Below are positions 6,931 through 16,050 of a DNA stretch of 52,176 nucleotides, in pieces (the first letter of the stretch is position 1; each line of letters starts with the position of its first letter). Under the pieces are notes generated by a model. The model searched no databases. It was not told the DNA's origin and saw only the letters and a list, made by a program, of their open reading frames with translations. The stretch spans positions 58,838-111,013 of the forward strand of contig CAJTSL010000004.1 in assembly GCA_910578845.1 (NCBI GenBank), written 5' to 3'. The position numbers and the translations under genes are program-made. This DNA is from an uncultured Lachnospiraceae bacterium. GTDB lineage: Bacteria > Bacillota > Clostridia > Lachnospirales > Lachnospiraceae.

Positions 6931-9189
6931 TTACGACAGTGTACACAATCCTTTCAAACGGATATCCTGACAGGAAGAGCCAACTAAGATCTCATAATCT
7001 CCTGCATCCGCAATGAAATCATGAAGATCAACATCGAAATAAGCAAAGTCCTTTGCTATCAAAGTCAATGTTATTTTTCCTGTCTTACCAGGTTGTAAGT
7101 TAATTTTCTGATATGCCTTTAATTCTTTGACCGGGCGACCGACCTTTGGTGAAATTGGCGCAATATATACCTGTGCTACTTCCGCACCGGCTCTTTTTCC
7201 AGTATTTTTCACGTTAAAAGAAATCTTAACAATCTTATTTCCTTCTTTCTCCTGTTTCATTACCAGATTACTATATACAAAATTAGTATAAGACAAACCA
7301 TGTCCAAAACAAAATGCGGGCGCGATCCTTTCTCTATCAAAATAACGATAGCCATAGTATAAGCCTTCCGATAAAGTTATTTTCCCAGGGATACCGGATT
7401 GTCCGTTTCTGGCAGTTGCACAATCTTCATATTTTGCAGGAAAAGTCTCTGCCAATTTACCGGAAGGATTGACTTCCCCAAAAATAATTTTTGCTAAAGC
7501 ATTGCCTGTCTCCATGCCGGCATAATAACTCCATAAGATTGTCTCTGCTTTCCCTCTCCAAGGCATTTCTACCGGAGACCCGCCAATGAAAGTTATGATC
7601 ATGTCTTTCCTTACTCTCAAAAGTTCTTCAATTAACAGATCCTGTTCATAAGGAAGCTCCATGTTTTGTCTGTCAATGCCTTCGCTATCAAAATTATGAT
7701 TCAGGCCACCGACAAAAATAACTTCATCGGCTTCTTTAGCCGCTGCTGCCGCTTCTGCTAATAATTTCCTATTCTTCTCATGCACAAGCTCTCTTTCTTT
7801 TTCTTGTTCCTCTTTGAGTTTCATTTCTTCTTTTTTCGTTGCTTCGATGTCATCTGGCGTCTCTTCTTTTCTAACCGCCATACCAATATCTGTGCCTTCT
7901 AATTCATCCAGGCTCTTCTCTTGCCAGTTATGCTCAAATGTTTTTGGATCTTCTGGTACATAGTACCCGGGAGCATAAATAATGTCTACATTGCCTCCCA
8001 AATATGTCTTAATGCCCATTAAAGGAGAAATCTCATACAAAGCCTTAATCTCTGCGCTGCCACCGCCATCCGAATGGATTTTTACAGCGTTTCGCCCGAT
8101 TACGGCTATTTTCTTTACTTTTTTCTTATCCAGTGGCAATTTGTTGTTATCATTTTTCAATAATATCATGGATTCTTCGGCTGTTTTCAATACTATTTCC
8201 CGATGGGCAGGGGCATTATATGTTCCAGTCTTTCTCATATTTTTATATTTGCCAATCATTTTCAACCGAAACATCATCCTGAGAATATTGCGCACCTTAC
8301 CATCCACAACAGATATCGGCACTTCGCCCTTTTCAATTGCTTCTTTTAATGGGTTTGCAAATTTATAATCATCAAAATCAGGGAATACAGACATCTCAAC
8401 ATCTATTGTGACCGCTGCCGCTTCTTTCGTTTTATGAATAGCGCCCCAGTCACTGATGACAGTGCCATCATATCCCCATTCCTTTCTCAGAATCGAATCT
8501 AACAATCTCTTGTTCTCACAACAATGTGTCCCGTTAATCTTATTATATGCTCCCATCAAAGAGTATGAGCCGCCTTCCTGTACGGCTGCCCGGAATGCTG
8601 GCAAGTAAATCTCATATAACGTCCGCTCATCAACAATCGTATCTACCATTAAACGATCCGTTTCCTGTACATTACATGCAAAATGTTTCACACATGCCGC
8701 CACATCATTTTCTTGCACACCTTTAATAAATGGCACTGCAAGCGTCGCCGTTAATTTGGGGTCTTCGCTCATATATTCAAAATTTCTTCCGCACAAAGGA
8801 TCTCTTTTTATATTAATCCCAGGCGCCAAAATAACATCCTTTCCCCGTCCCCTTGCTTCTTCACCAAGGACTTTTCCTGATTGGTAAGCAAGTTCTTCGT
8901 TCCAGGAAGATGCTAATGCGCTATTGCTTGGAAGATATGTTACAAGATCATCATGGTTTCCAATCGGGATCCACCGTTCATTGTGGAATTCACAACGTAC
9001 TCCCATCGGACCATCAGAACACTTTAATGACGGAATATCCAATCTCTCCACTGCTCCTGTTCTAAATAGGCCTGCTGCATGGATCATAGATATTTTTTCC
9101 TCTAATGTCAGCTTTTTTAATATTTTTTCGATCTGGCTGGCTAATTTCTTGTCGGTTCCCACATTGTTTTTTTTATTTTTTATGATCAT
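6931..9189 (-). CDS. Beta-glucosidase-like glycoside hydrolase, family GH3
   Basis: This 752-residue enzyme has the complete GH3 layout: an N-terminal TIM-like barrel with KHFACN (about 168-173) and the catalytic nucleophile Asp247 in VISDWGA, a second alpha/beta sandwich (VIFVGGLNHNFDSEGIDR, ITFIGGSPVEMP), and a C-terminal fibronectin-III-like domain (VKNTGKRAGAEVAQVY). No signal peptide is seen, so it probably acts in the cytoplasm on imported oligosaccharides or glycosides. An unusual Lys/Glu-rich stretch (about residues 440-490) lies in the second domain. The exact sugar cannot be read from sequence. No transporter or regulator lies beside it, so control is unclear. Confidence 0.92.
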   Translation of the reverse strand: MIIKNKKNNVGTDKKLASQIEKILKKLTLEEKISMIHAAGLFRTGAVERLDIPSLKCSDGPMGVRCEFHNERWIPIGNHDDLVTYLPSNSALASSWNEELAYQSGKVLGEEARGRGKDVILAPGINIKRDPLCGRNFEYMSEDPKLTATLAVPFIKGVQENDVAACVKHFACNVQETDRLMVDTIVDERTLYEIYLPAFRAAVQEGGSYSLMGAYNKINGTHCCENKRLLDSILRKEWGYDGTVISDWGAIHKTKEAAAVTIDVEMSVFPDFDDYKFANPLKEAIEKGEVPISVVDGKVRNILRMMFRLKMIGKYKNMRKTGTYNAPAHREIVLKTAEESMILLKNDNNKLPLDKKKVKKIAVIGRNAVKIHSDGGGSAEIKALYEISPLMGIKTYLGGNVDIIYAPGYYVPEDPKTFEHNWQEKSLDELEGTDIGMAVRKEETPDDIEATKKEEMKLKEEQEKERELVHEKNRKLLAEAAAAAKEADEVIFVGGLNHNFDSEGIDRQNMELPYEQDLLIEELLRVRKDMIITFIGGSPVEMPWRGKAETILWSYYAGMETGNALAKIIFGEVNPSGKLAETFPAKYEDCATARNGQSGIPGKITLSEGLYYGYRYFDRERIAPAFCFGHGLSYTNFVYSNLVMKQEKEGNKIVKISFNVKNTGKRAGAEVAQVYIAPISPKVGRPVKELKAYQKINLQPGKTGKITLTLIAKDFAYFDVDLHDFIADAGDYEILVGSSCQDIRLKGLCTLS

Positions 9190-9297
9190 AATCTGGATAT
9201 TCCTTCCTAAATCTTACTTTTCTAGTGATATTTTGCTCACTTTATTAGTATATCTATAAATCTTTTCAAATACAATCATATTTTTTTCATTGAAATA

Positions 9298-9327
9298 TTG
9301 ACAAATATCTATAAAGTATTGTATTAT
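9298..9327 (+). promoter_or_regulatory. Promoter of tRNA-Pro
   Basis: TTGACA (9298-9303) and TATTAT (9322-9327) are separated by 18 nt and end 20 bases before the tRNA. Confidence 0.65.
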
Positions 9328-9347
9328 CTTAATTGTCGTATGAATAT

Positions 9348-9421
<74 letters not shown>

Positions 9422-9428
9422 TGCATTA

Positions 9429-9472
9429 GAAAAGCCTTGAAGGTTGTTGTTACTTATCTTCAAGGCTTTTCT
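9429..9472 (+). terminator. Terminator after tRNA-Pro
   Basis: The arms GAAAAGCCTTGAAG and CTTCAAGGCTTTTC form a 14-bp stem 8 bases after the tRNA, ending in T-rich sequence. Confidence 0.85.
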
Positions 9473-9761
9473 TCTATGTATGGGGGGAAATAAAGTAGTG
9501 AGCTATTATCCATGGGACAGTTAAAAGAGAGCACTTGTGACACTCCCTTTCAACTGCCAGGAAAGAAAAGAATGTTTCTGCCACTGTATCTTATAAATCT
9601 TCTCTGATATCCGCAAAATATGATGTAGAAATTTATTTGTAACGGATATTTTCTCTCCCGATATAAATAATCCCCTTTTACACATCTATTTTATTGTATG
9701 AATCGTCACCGAAGCGTTACTTTTAAAGAAAATTTAGTTCTGTTTTCTTTAAAATTGACAC
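9473..9761. other. Gene-free stretch between tRNA-Pro terminator and trxA, with two inverted repeats
   Basis: No credible coding frame is seen here. Bases 9515-9558 form a long imperfect stem-loop, pairing AGTT with AACT and AAAG with CTTT. Bases 9721-9754 hold a perfect 12-bp AT-only-plus-one-GC inverted repeat (TTTTAAAGAAAA with TTTTCTTTAAAA, 10-nt loop) just after the trxA stop. The second may act as the trxA terminator. The first is unexplained. Confidence 0.5.
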
Positions 9762-10079
9762 TTATATAAATTTTTCTATGATACTTTCTAAATCATTCTG
9801 CGATGTTGCCCCAACTATGACCTCTTTTTTTTCACCTTTGCTAAAAATGATCATGGTAGGGATCGACATAACATTATATCTGACAGCAAGCTGATTCTCC
9901 TCGTCTATATTACATTTGCCTACTTTCATTTTCCCTTCGTATTTTTCCGCAAGCTTCTCCACTATAGGCGCCATCATTTTACATGGCCCGCACCAATCCG
10001 CATAGAAATCAACGAATACCGGCATGTCACTGCCAATTACCTCCATCTCAAAATTTTGTGCTGTAAATTTGTACTCCAT
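9762..10079 (-). CDS. trxA: Thioredoxin
   Basis: This 105-residue protein is a single thioredoxin domain. The redox-active site WCGPC spans residues 29-33, the buried Asp is D24, and the cis-proline is P74 in SIPT. It reduces disulphides in cytoplasmic proteins and is itself reduced by thioredoxin reductase, which is not encoded in this window. The ATG at 10079 follows AAAGGAG with a good spacing. The gene is preceded, 37 nt upstream of its start codon, by a 201-bp structured repeat that also lies upstream of an unrelated gene near 48.3 kb. The 5' leader of trxA is therefore probably long and folded. Confidence 0.95.
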   Translation of the reverse strand: MEYKFTAQNFEMEVIGSDMPVFVDFYADWCGPCKMMAPIVEKLAEKYEGKMKVGKCNIDEENQLAVRYNVMSIPTMIIFSKGEKKEVIVGATSQNDLESIIEKFI

Positions 10080-10116
10080 ATCGTTTCTCCTTTCTCTTTT
10101 ATTAGTTTTATTAGAT

Positions 10117-10317
10117 GATTGCGAAACTCCTATTTTCCAAAACCTAATTATGCAAAATAGACAAGATCACGAGCAGGGGACTTTGGCGCCGTCGGCACTT
10201 AGACGCTGTATTTTAGCGTCTTATGTGACGCTACGAGTGCCAATGTAGCGAAAGCGACCCTGTGACGATTTGTTTATTTTGCATAATGTGCAGTTGCCAA
10301 AACTTAGTTTCGCAATC
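10117..10317 (-). repeat. Structured intergenic repeat, family A copy 1 (MITE-like)
   Basis: Terminal inverted repeats GATTGCGAAACT (10117-10128) and AGTTTCGCAATC (10306-10317) bound a large imperfect palindrome. Nested stems include GCAAAATAGACAA with TTGTTTATTTTGC, CAGGG with CCCTG, GGCACT with AGTGCC, and GACGCT (10202) with AGCGTC (10215). It lies between the trmB stop (14 bases away) and the trxA start (37 bases away). A second copy is at 48339-48538. It has no coding capacity. It could be a non-autonomous mobile element, a leader RNA, or both. Confidence 0.85.
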
Positions 10318-10331
10318 GTCCATTATTCATT

Positions 10332-10973
10332 TTAACTCATCGTTATAATATATTTACAAATAGGATTTCCTTTCATAGAAAATCTTTCTTCATATTCCGT
10401 CATCACATTTCCTTCCATCATTGCTTTATCATGATGAAGATCGTAAGTCATTTGTTCAATTTTCCATCCGGCAGGCTCTAATTGTTGCAAAGCAAACGAA
10501 AACAGATCTTGATTGTCTGTTTTAAATTCTAATCTTCCATCTTTCGATAGTATTTGTCGATATCTATCCAAAAATTCATGGGAAGGAAGCCTTCTTTTCG
10601 CATGCCTGTCTTTTGGCCATGGATCAGAGAAATTTAGATAGATTCTATCTATTTCTTCTTTCCCGAAGATCTCCGTAATTTCTTCTGCATCCGTACGGAT
10701 AAAATATAAATTAGGCAGTTCTTCACTTTCCATTTTCTGGATGCCACGGATTAAGACACTGGAATATTTTTCGATGCCAATATAATTAATTTCCGGGTGG
10801 ATTTTGGCCATATCCATAAGAAAACGTCCTTTTCCCATGCCGATTTCAATATGGATCGGATGTTGATTTCCGAAAAGATCTTTCCAATTCCCTTTTCTTA
10901 TTTTTGGATCTTGCACTACAAACCTGCTCATTGCAATTGCCTCTCTTGAGCCGGCAACATTGCGTAATCTCAT
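10332..10973 (-). CDS. trmB: tRNA (guanine-N7-)-methyltransferase
   Basis: This 213-residue Rossmann-fold methyltransferase adds the 7-methyl group to G46 of tRNA using S-adenosylmethionine. It has the SAM motif EIGMGKGRFL (about 43-52) and the acidic IGIEKY. It also has the TrmB signature LNFSDPWPKDRHAKRRL with the catalytic Asp, and the C-terminal EERFSMKGNPI typical of Firmicutes. Length and motif order are normal. The ATG at 10973 is preceded by GGAGGG. It is transcribed towards trxA, with a family A repeat between them. Confidence 0.95.
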   Translation of the reverse strand: MRLRNVAGSREAIAMSRFVVQDPKIRKGNWKDLFGNQHPIHIEIGMGKGRFLMDMAKIHPEINYIGIEKYSSVLIRGIQKMESEELPNLYFIRTDAEEITEIFGKEEIDRIYLNFSDPWPKDRHAKRRLPSHEFLDRYRQILSKDGRLEFKTDNQDLFSFALQQLEPAGWKIEQMTYDLHHDKAMMEGNVMTEYEERFSMKGNPICKYIITMS

Positions 10974-11154
10974 AAATTCCCTCCATTTTTTATCTAAATT
11001 TCAACCGCCATTTCATGTTACATTATCTTTAAAAAAATTGTCATAAAATTTTCTATTAAAATCATTTTGTTTTGAAAGAAAATAGTGTATGATAGTAAAG
11101 TATATTTTTCGAGCTAACCGTATTGTTTTTCTAATAGAAAGGTTTGAATGTTCT

Positions 11155-12633
11155 ATGTTTTTCACCTATAGAAAAAGAGTTCCAACACTTTTTTTACTTA
11201 CTGTTTTTCTGATTTTCTTTCTATTTCACAATTACAGTTTAACTGCTTATGCGACTCTAGAAGAATTAGCAGCGGAAGCAGAAGAAAGAAAACAACTTCC
11301 GATACAGTCCAATCAAATAGACAACTGGCCGATAGGGCCAAAAATCAGTGCACAATCCGCAATTCTAATGGATGCTAACACTGGGGTTATTCTTTATGCC
11401 AAGAATATCCATGAGAAACTATACCCTGCAAGCACAACAAAAATCTTAACCACTCTTATCGCCTTAGAAAATGGGGATTTAGATGATATGGTTTCCTTTA
11501 GCCATGAAGCCGTCTTTACCGTTCCGGGAGATGGCTCCAACATGGGAATGGATGAAGGAGAGGCTATTACTTTAGAAGAATGTCTCTATGGTATTATGGT
11601 AGGTTCTGCAAATGAAGTCGCTAATGCTGCTGCGGAATATACTAGTGGCTCTATTGATGATTTTATTGCACTGATGAATACAAGGGCAAAGGAACTTGGA
11701 TGCACCAATTCCCATTTTACAAATACAAATGGTCTCCACGATCCAGATCATTATACAACTTCCTATGATCTTGCCATGATCTCCAAAGCTTTTTTCCAAA
11801 ATGAGATGCTATGTAAGATCAGCAATACTTCACGCTATCATTTTGAGCCTTCTGCAACACAGCCAGATGACTTTTATAAATTGAATAAACATAAATTAAT
11901 TAACGGTGAAATCCCTTATGATGGCATACTCGGCGGAAAAACCGGATACACTGATCAATCAAGACAAACACTTGTGACTTGTGCAGAACAAAACGGTATG
12001 AAGCTTATCTGTGTTGTCCTCAAAGAAGAATCACCTGACCAATTTACGGATACAGCAGAATTATTTGACTACGGTTTTCAGAATTTCCAAGTTTTAAATG
12101 TATCCGAAAATGAAGAGAAATTCAATATTGATAATATCAACTTCTTTCAAGCGGATAATGATATTTTCGGAAGTTCTAAGCCTATTTTATCCATTGATAA
12201 AGATAGTTATGTCATTGTCCCTAATATGGCAGGCTTCTCAAATTTAGATTCTACAATTGATTACAGTATTGTAGGTGACGATCATGTTGCCGAAATCAAT
12301 TATACGTATAATGGCACTTACGTGGGCAGCGCTTATGTAAATCTCGCTGAATATACGGAATCAACTTTTGAATTTAATACAGATCCTTCTCAATCTGCCA
12401 ATATTGATGGAGAGCGAATCAATTCTACGACTAACGAAGAAGACACTATATTTATCAATATCAAAAAAGTGCTTTCCGGGATTCTTATTTTCGGAGCGGC
12501 CATTATCTTTATATTCATCGTCCATGCTGTCATTGTCAATAAAAATAATGCAAGACGCAGGCAGAACCGTGTAGAAAGGAAGAAACGCCGGAAAGAGCGT
12601 GCCCGTTCTAATTTGGATGACTTTGATTTTTAG
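11155..12633 (+). CDS. D-alanyl-D-alanine carboxypeptidase (PBP5/DacF type)
   Basis: This 492-residue penicillin-binding protein trims the terminal D-Ala from peptidoglycan stem peptides outside the cell. A signal peptide (about residues 1-33, ending TAYA) leads to the S11 peptidase domain. The catalytic SxxK motif is STTK (S93, K96), SxN is SAN in VGSANEVANA, and the KTG box is GGKTGYT. A membrane helix near the C-terminus (ILIFGAAIIFIFIVHAVIV) is followed by a very basic tail, an anchor unlike the amphipathic helix of E. coli PBP5. The ATG at 11155 is chosen over an upstream in-frame start because the signal peptide begins there. The 3' end overlaps the convergent exonuclease gene by 26 bp. 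Confidence 0.92.
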   Translation: MFFTYRKRVPTLFLLTVFLIFFLFHNYSLTAYATLEELAAEAEERKQLPIQSNQIDNWPIGPKISAQSAILMDANTGVILYAKNIHEKLYPASTTKILTTLIALENGDLDDMVSFSHEAVFTVPGDGSNMGMDEGEAITLEECLYGIMVGSANEVANAAAEYTSGSIDDFIALMNTRAKELGCTNSHFTNTNGLHDPDHYTTSYDLAMISKAFFQNEMLCKISNTSRYHFEPSATQPDDFYKLNKHKLINGEIPYDGILGGKTGYTDQSRQTLVTCAEQNGMKLICVVLKEESPDQFTDTAELFDYGFQNFQVLNVSENEEKFNIDNINFFQADNDIFGSSKPILSIDKDSYVIVPNMAGFSNLDSTIDYSIVGDDHVAEINYTYNGTYVGSAYVNLAEYTESTFEFNTDPSQSANIDGERINSTTNEEDTIFINIKKVLSGILIFGAAIIFIFIVHAVIVNKNNARRRQNRVERKKRRKERARSNLDDFDF

Positions 12634-13588
12634 TCATTCTTTTTTCCTTTCGTTGCTTTCTAGCCCTTTCTTGTTTTGCATAAATATTTTTTATGTCCTC
12701 TTCGGAAATGAACTTAGAAGTTTTTACTACATATACTTGTTCATTTTCTGCTTTACGAATGCGTATCTTAGATTTCATGTAACCATGTTTATCACAATAA
12801 GATACGCTATAATAATGTTTTCCATTTGGTGTAAACCAACGTATTTTCTTTCGCAAATTTTTCTGGCATATATGGCATTTGGTGCTGATGATATTTTTAT
12901 CATTCATAGCCTCTATTTTATCATCAAACCCTCTTGAAATATATTTTGCATAGGATTCTTCTGGTATCTGATCAAAAAAAACATTGATTTCTTTTTCTTT
13001 GTCCTCTGGAATATGAAAAACATCAAAAGAATAATTGTGCAAAACTTTTTCATCTAATTTACTAAATATCTTAGCTGTATAGTATGCATCGCTAAATGCC
13101 CTATGAAAAGGGATATCTTTTTCGATTTGCAAAAAATCAATGGCATATTCCAAGGATCTTCTGGATTTTCTATCTTCATAAGCAATACTAAAAAGCTTTT
13201 GGATATCCAAAAATTTAAAAGGCCTGTCCGCAATAGGCTCCATTTGATAATAACGGATATTTCTCTGCAATTCTGTCAAATCTAATGGTCCCCATGTACA
13301 GAATAGAAAATCTTCTTCCCACCAATCCCGAAATGTTTTCATGACTTCCGGAAAAAATTTACCTTTCTCAAGCTGTTCCATCTGTAAATGAATAAGATTT
13401 TTTGTGAAATGATGCATCTCATGATAAATCTGCGGTTTTATCAATTCGCTAAATTCGCCAATTTTTTCACGCTTATCATCCAGCTTAATCGCGCCGATTT
13501 CGATAATCTCAAAAGGAAGTATTTTACATATTTCTTCTTTTCCTGTACTGCTTTGATTCCATTCCAAATCAAATATTATATAATTCAT
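12608..13588 (-). CDS. 3'-5' exonuclease, DEDDh (DnaQ-like/KapD-like)
   Basis: This 326-residue protein has an N-terminal DnaQ-like exonuclease domain: Exo I FDLEW (D7, E9), Exo II in TWGPLDLTELQRN, and Exo III HRAFSDAYYTAKIF. These supply the DEDDh metal ligands. The closest described relatives are stand-alone KapD/ERI-1-type nucleases acting on RNA or DNA ends. The C-terminal third has CHICQKN and a later Cys/His pair (YCDKHG), a possible small zinc site, then a strongly basic tail. The target is unknown. The gene converges on dac with a 26-bp overlap of the two coding ends. Confidence 0.85.
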   Translation of the reverse strand: MNYIIFDLEWNQSSTGKEEICKILPFEIIEIGAIKLDDKREKIGEFSELIKPQIYHEMHHFTKNLIHLQMEQLEKGKFFPEVMKTFRDWWEEDFLFCTWGPLDLTELQRNIRYYQMEPIADRPFKFLDIQKLFSIAYEDRKSRRSLEYAIDFLQIEKDIPFHRAFSDAYYTAKIFSKLDEKVLHNYSFDVFHIPEDKEKEINVFFDQIPEESYAKYISRGFDDKIEAMNDKNIISTKCHICQKNLRKKIRWFTPNGKHYYSVSYCDKHGYMKSKIRIRKAENEQVYVVKTSKFISEEDIKNIYAKQERARKQRKEKRMTKNQSHPN

Positions 13589-13648
13589 AAAAATCTTCCA
13601 TTCTTGTCCATTATATATATGATTCCTATTTGGAAATATACCTGGTTC

Positions 13649-13697
13649 TTTTTAAAAAATTAAGGGTGTAATTCCAAAAGGAATTTACACCCTTAAT
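13649..13697 (-). terminator. Terminator after tRNA-Arg
   Basis: On the minus strand, TTAAGGGTGTAAATTCC and GGAATTACACCCTTAA pair around a TTTT loop and are followed by TTTTTT. It lies 3 bases past the tRNA and likely ends the parA-to-tRNA transcript. Confidence 0.9.
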
Positions 13698-13699
13698 GA

Positions 13700-13773
13700 C
13701 GTTCCCGAGAGGATTTGAACCTCCGACCCCTCGCTTAGGAGGCGAGTGCTCTATCCAGCTGAGCTACGAGAAC
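13700..13773 (-). tRNA. tRNA-Arg(CCT)
   Basis: The acceptor arms GTTCTCG and CGGGAAC pair with one G-T wobble. The D-stem is GCTC/GAGC, the anticodon stem CTCGC/GCGAG encloses CTCCTAA (anticodon CCT), the T-loop is TTCAAAT and the discriminator is G. CCA is not encoded. The gene lies 33 bases after the DUF3881 gene with no clear promoter of its own, so it may be cut from the upstream mRNA. Confidence 0.95.
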
Positions 13774-13806
13774 ATATTGAAAATCTGCTTTTAGATTTTC
13801 TTTCTG

Positions 13807-14691
13807 CTATGCAACCGGATAATTGATATATCCTTGCATCCAGATGATACCTTTAAACCTACGGCCTATTTGAGGTTCCCCATATAGATCAATAGTATTA
13901 ATAGCTAAATCAAATTGTAAATCATTGCAACTTATCTTCATCAGATAAATCTGTTCTCCTGTCATCTTATTCTTCGTAACAGTATATTCCAAAATCTCTC
14001 CAAGAACAGAATATTGGTCGCACTCTACTCCATAGGGCATAAAGTAGGTATCTACAAGACTAAATACATCTTCTTTCAATATCTTCTTAGAAATAGATGT
14101 ATAGGTATCCATATCTTCTAAAGTAAGGCTCTCTATAGCATCTTCATCTCCCTGCCTTGCTGCAGCGATCAACTGATTCCGATTATGAGATGCCTTTTTC
14201 ACTCTCTGCACTTCTCTTTCATTCTTTGTAATCGGAAGGATAATATTCCCTTTAATAGAAAGAGCAGATAAAGTAAGCGTTGTCCCTTTGATTGGAAGCA
14301 AATTCATGTATTGTGCTTTCACATAAGGGATCATATTCTGCAAATAAAAAATTAAGCTGACCCCTACTTTGATATCATCACATATACCGGCATAAGATTC
14401 TTTTTCCGCATGACGTTCTACAGAAACATCTTCGTAAGAACTAACTCCCTTGCCTCTCAAATAAGGATAAAAATAATCATATGTGAATTTATCTTCCGCA
14501 TCAAATTCTCCACATACGGAAACACCCAAATTATCAGCAAAATCTTCACAAAACTCAGCAAGTATGGTATCTTCACCATTAGACGTATAGGAACGATGTT
14601 TAGCGCTTAAAATAATATTTGTAATCAGTTTCTGCTGTTCCCGTCTATCTATCAGTCTGCTAAAACCGATAGCCCGCATATATTTATGCAA
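13807..14691 (-). CDS. DUF3881 family protein
   Basis: This 294-residue soluble protein of unknown function begins MHKYMRAIGFSRL, the typical start of the DUF3881 family found in Lachnospiraceae and relatives. The start is TTG at 14691, chosen because AGGAGG lies 8 nt upstream. The longer frame beginning with GTG at 14700 overlaps that same ribosome binding site. No membrane segment, signal peptide or known catalytic motif is visible. The protein is rich in acidic residues in its first half (NGEDTILAEFCEDFADN). It follows serS by about 50 bases and probably shares the long par-serS transcript. Confidence 0.8.
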   Translation of the reverse strand: MHKYMRAIGFSRLIDRREQQKLITNIILSAKHRSYTSNGEDTILAEFCEDFADNLGVSVCGEFDAEDKFTYDYFYPYLRGKGVSSYEDVSVERHAEKESYAGICDDIKVGVSLIFYLQNMIPYVKAQYMNLLPIKGTTLTLSALSIKGNIILPITKNEREVQRVKKASHNRNQLIAAARQGDEDAIESLTLEDMDTYTSISKKILKEDVFSLVDTYFMPYGVECDQYSVLGEILEYTVTKNKMTGEQIYLMKISCNDLQFDLAINTIDLYGEPQIGRRFKGIIWMQGYINYPVA

Positions 14692-14743
14692 AGATTTCAC
14701 CTCCTATATCTCTTATTATATTCCATTTTTCAAGAAATGCAAA

Positions 14744-16024
14744 CTAAATTTTTAATTCTGTTTTTCCGCCCATATAAGGACGAAGCGCTTCCGGTATACG
14801 GACAGATCCATCTTCACATAAATTATTCTCTAAAAATGCAATTAACATTCTTGGCGGCGCTACAACCGTGTTATTCAAAGTATGGGCAAAATATTTTCCT
14901 TCTTTACTGTTCACACGTATTTTTAACCTTCTCGCCTGTGCATCTCCAAGATTAGAGCAGCTTCCAACTTCAAAATATTTTTTCTGTCTAGGAGACCATG
15001 CTTCTACGTCATATGATTTCACTTTCAGATCAGCAAGATCACCGGAACAACATTCGATCGTACGGACAGGTATATCAAGGCTACGGAATAAGTCTACCGT
15101 ATTTTGCCATAGTTTGTCAAACCATATTGGTGATTCTTCCGGTTTACATACAACAATCATTTCCTGTTTTTCAAATTGATGGATACGATATACGCCACGT
15201 TCTTCAATGCCGTGCGCTCCTTTTTCCTTTCTAAAACAAGGAGAATAGCTTGTCAGCGTTTGTGGCAAATTCTCTTCCGGAATAATAGTATCAATAAATT
15301 TACCAATCATGGAATGTTCTGAAGTACCAATTAAGTATAAATCTTCTCCTTCAATTTTATACATCATAGCATCCATTTCAGCAAAACTCATGACGCCGTC
15401 AACAACTGCGCTCCGAATCATAAAAGGAGGGACACAATAAGTAAATCCTCTGTCTATCATAAAATCTCTTGCATAAGAAATAACAGCCGAATGCAATCTC
15501 GCAATATCTCCCATCAAGTAATAGAAACCATTTCCGGCAACTCTTCCGGCAGCATCCATATCAATCCCATTAAATTTTTCCATGATCTCTGTATGATAAG
15601 GAATCTCGAAATCCGGTACAATCGGCTCTCCATATTTCTGGATTTCAACATTTTCGGAATCATCTTTACCAATAGGAACAGATGGGTCTATGATATTAGG
15701 GATTAACATCATATTTTTCTTAATTTTTTCCCGGAGTTCGTTTTCTTCTTCTGTTAACTGTGAAAGCCGCTCCGCATTGGCAGATACTTCTGCTTTTTTT
15801 GCTTCTGCTTCTTCTTTCTTTCCTTGTGACATTAAAGAGCCAATTTCTTTTGAAATTTTATTTTTGTTTGCACGGATCTCATCAGCTTCCTGCTGTGCCT
15901 TTCTTACTTTGGCATCTAATTCTATGACTTCATCTACCAAGACTAACTTAGTATCCTGAAATTTCTTTTTCATATTTTCTTTGACAATATCAGGATTTTC
16001 TCTTAATAATTTTATATCTATCAT
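14744..16024 (-). CDS. serS: Serine-tRNA ligase
   Basis: This 426-residue class II aminoacyl-tRNA synthetase charges tRNA-Ser. The N-terminal long coiled coil (about residues 30-105, with EEAEAKKAEVSANAERLSQL) binds the tRNA. The catalytic core has LYLIGTSEHSM, motif 2 CFRKEKGAHGIEERGVYRIH, and motif 3 region EVGSCSNLGDAQARRLKIR. Length is standard. There is no T-box leader in the 26 bases to the upstream HD-GYP gene, so serS is probably controlled as part of the par operon. GGAGG lies 12 nt before the ATG. Confidence 0.97.
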   Translation of the reverse strand: MIDIKLLRENPDIVKENMKKKFQDTKLVLVDEVIELDAKVRKAQQEADEIRANKNKISKEIGSLMSQGKKEEAEAKKAEVSANAERLSQLTEEENELREKIKKNMMLIPNIIDPSVPIGKDDSENVEIQKYGEPIVPDFEIPYHTEIMEKFNGIDMDAAGRVAGNGFYYLMGDIARLHSAVISYARDFMIDRGFTYCVPPFMIRSAVVDGVMSFAEMDAMMYKIEGEDLYLIGTSEHSMIGKFIDTIIPEENLPQTLTSYSPCFRKEKGAHGIEERGVYRIHQFEKQEMIVVCKPEESPIWFDKLWQNTVDLFRSLDIPVRTIECCSGDLADLKVKSYDVEAWSPRQKKYFEVGSCSNLGDAQARRLKIRVNSKEGKYFAHTLNNTVVAPPRMLIAFLENNLCEDGSVRIPEALRPYMGGKTELKI

Positions 16025-16050
16025 ATCCTAACAAATCCTCCACTTTTCTT

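Noticed and set aside
10024..10248. A 74-residue plus-strand frame across the trxA start and repeat
   Set aside because: It is antisense to trxA and runs into a non-coding structured repeat; copy 2 of the repeat does not keep the frame.
10117..10317. Family A and family B repeats as a single family
   Set aside because: Both contain a GACGCT...AGCGTC stem near a GGCAC motif, but the resemblance is too short to join them without a genome-wide alignment.
16025..16050. T-box leader for serS
   Set aside because: Only 26 bases separate serS from the upstream gene, which is too short for a T-box.
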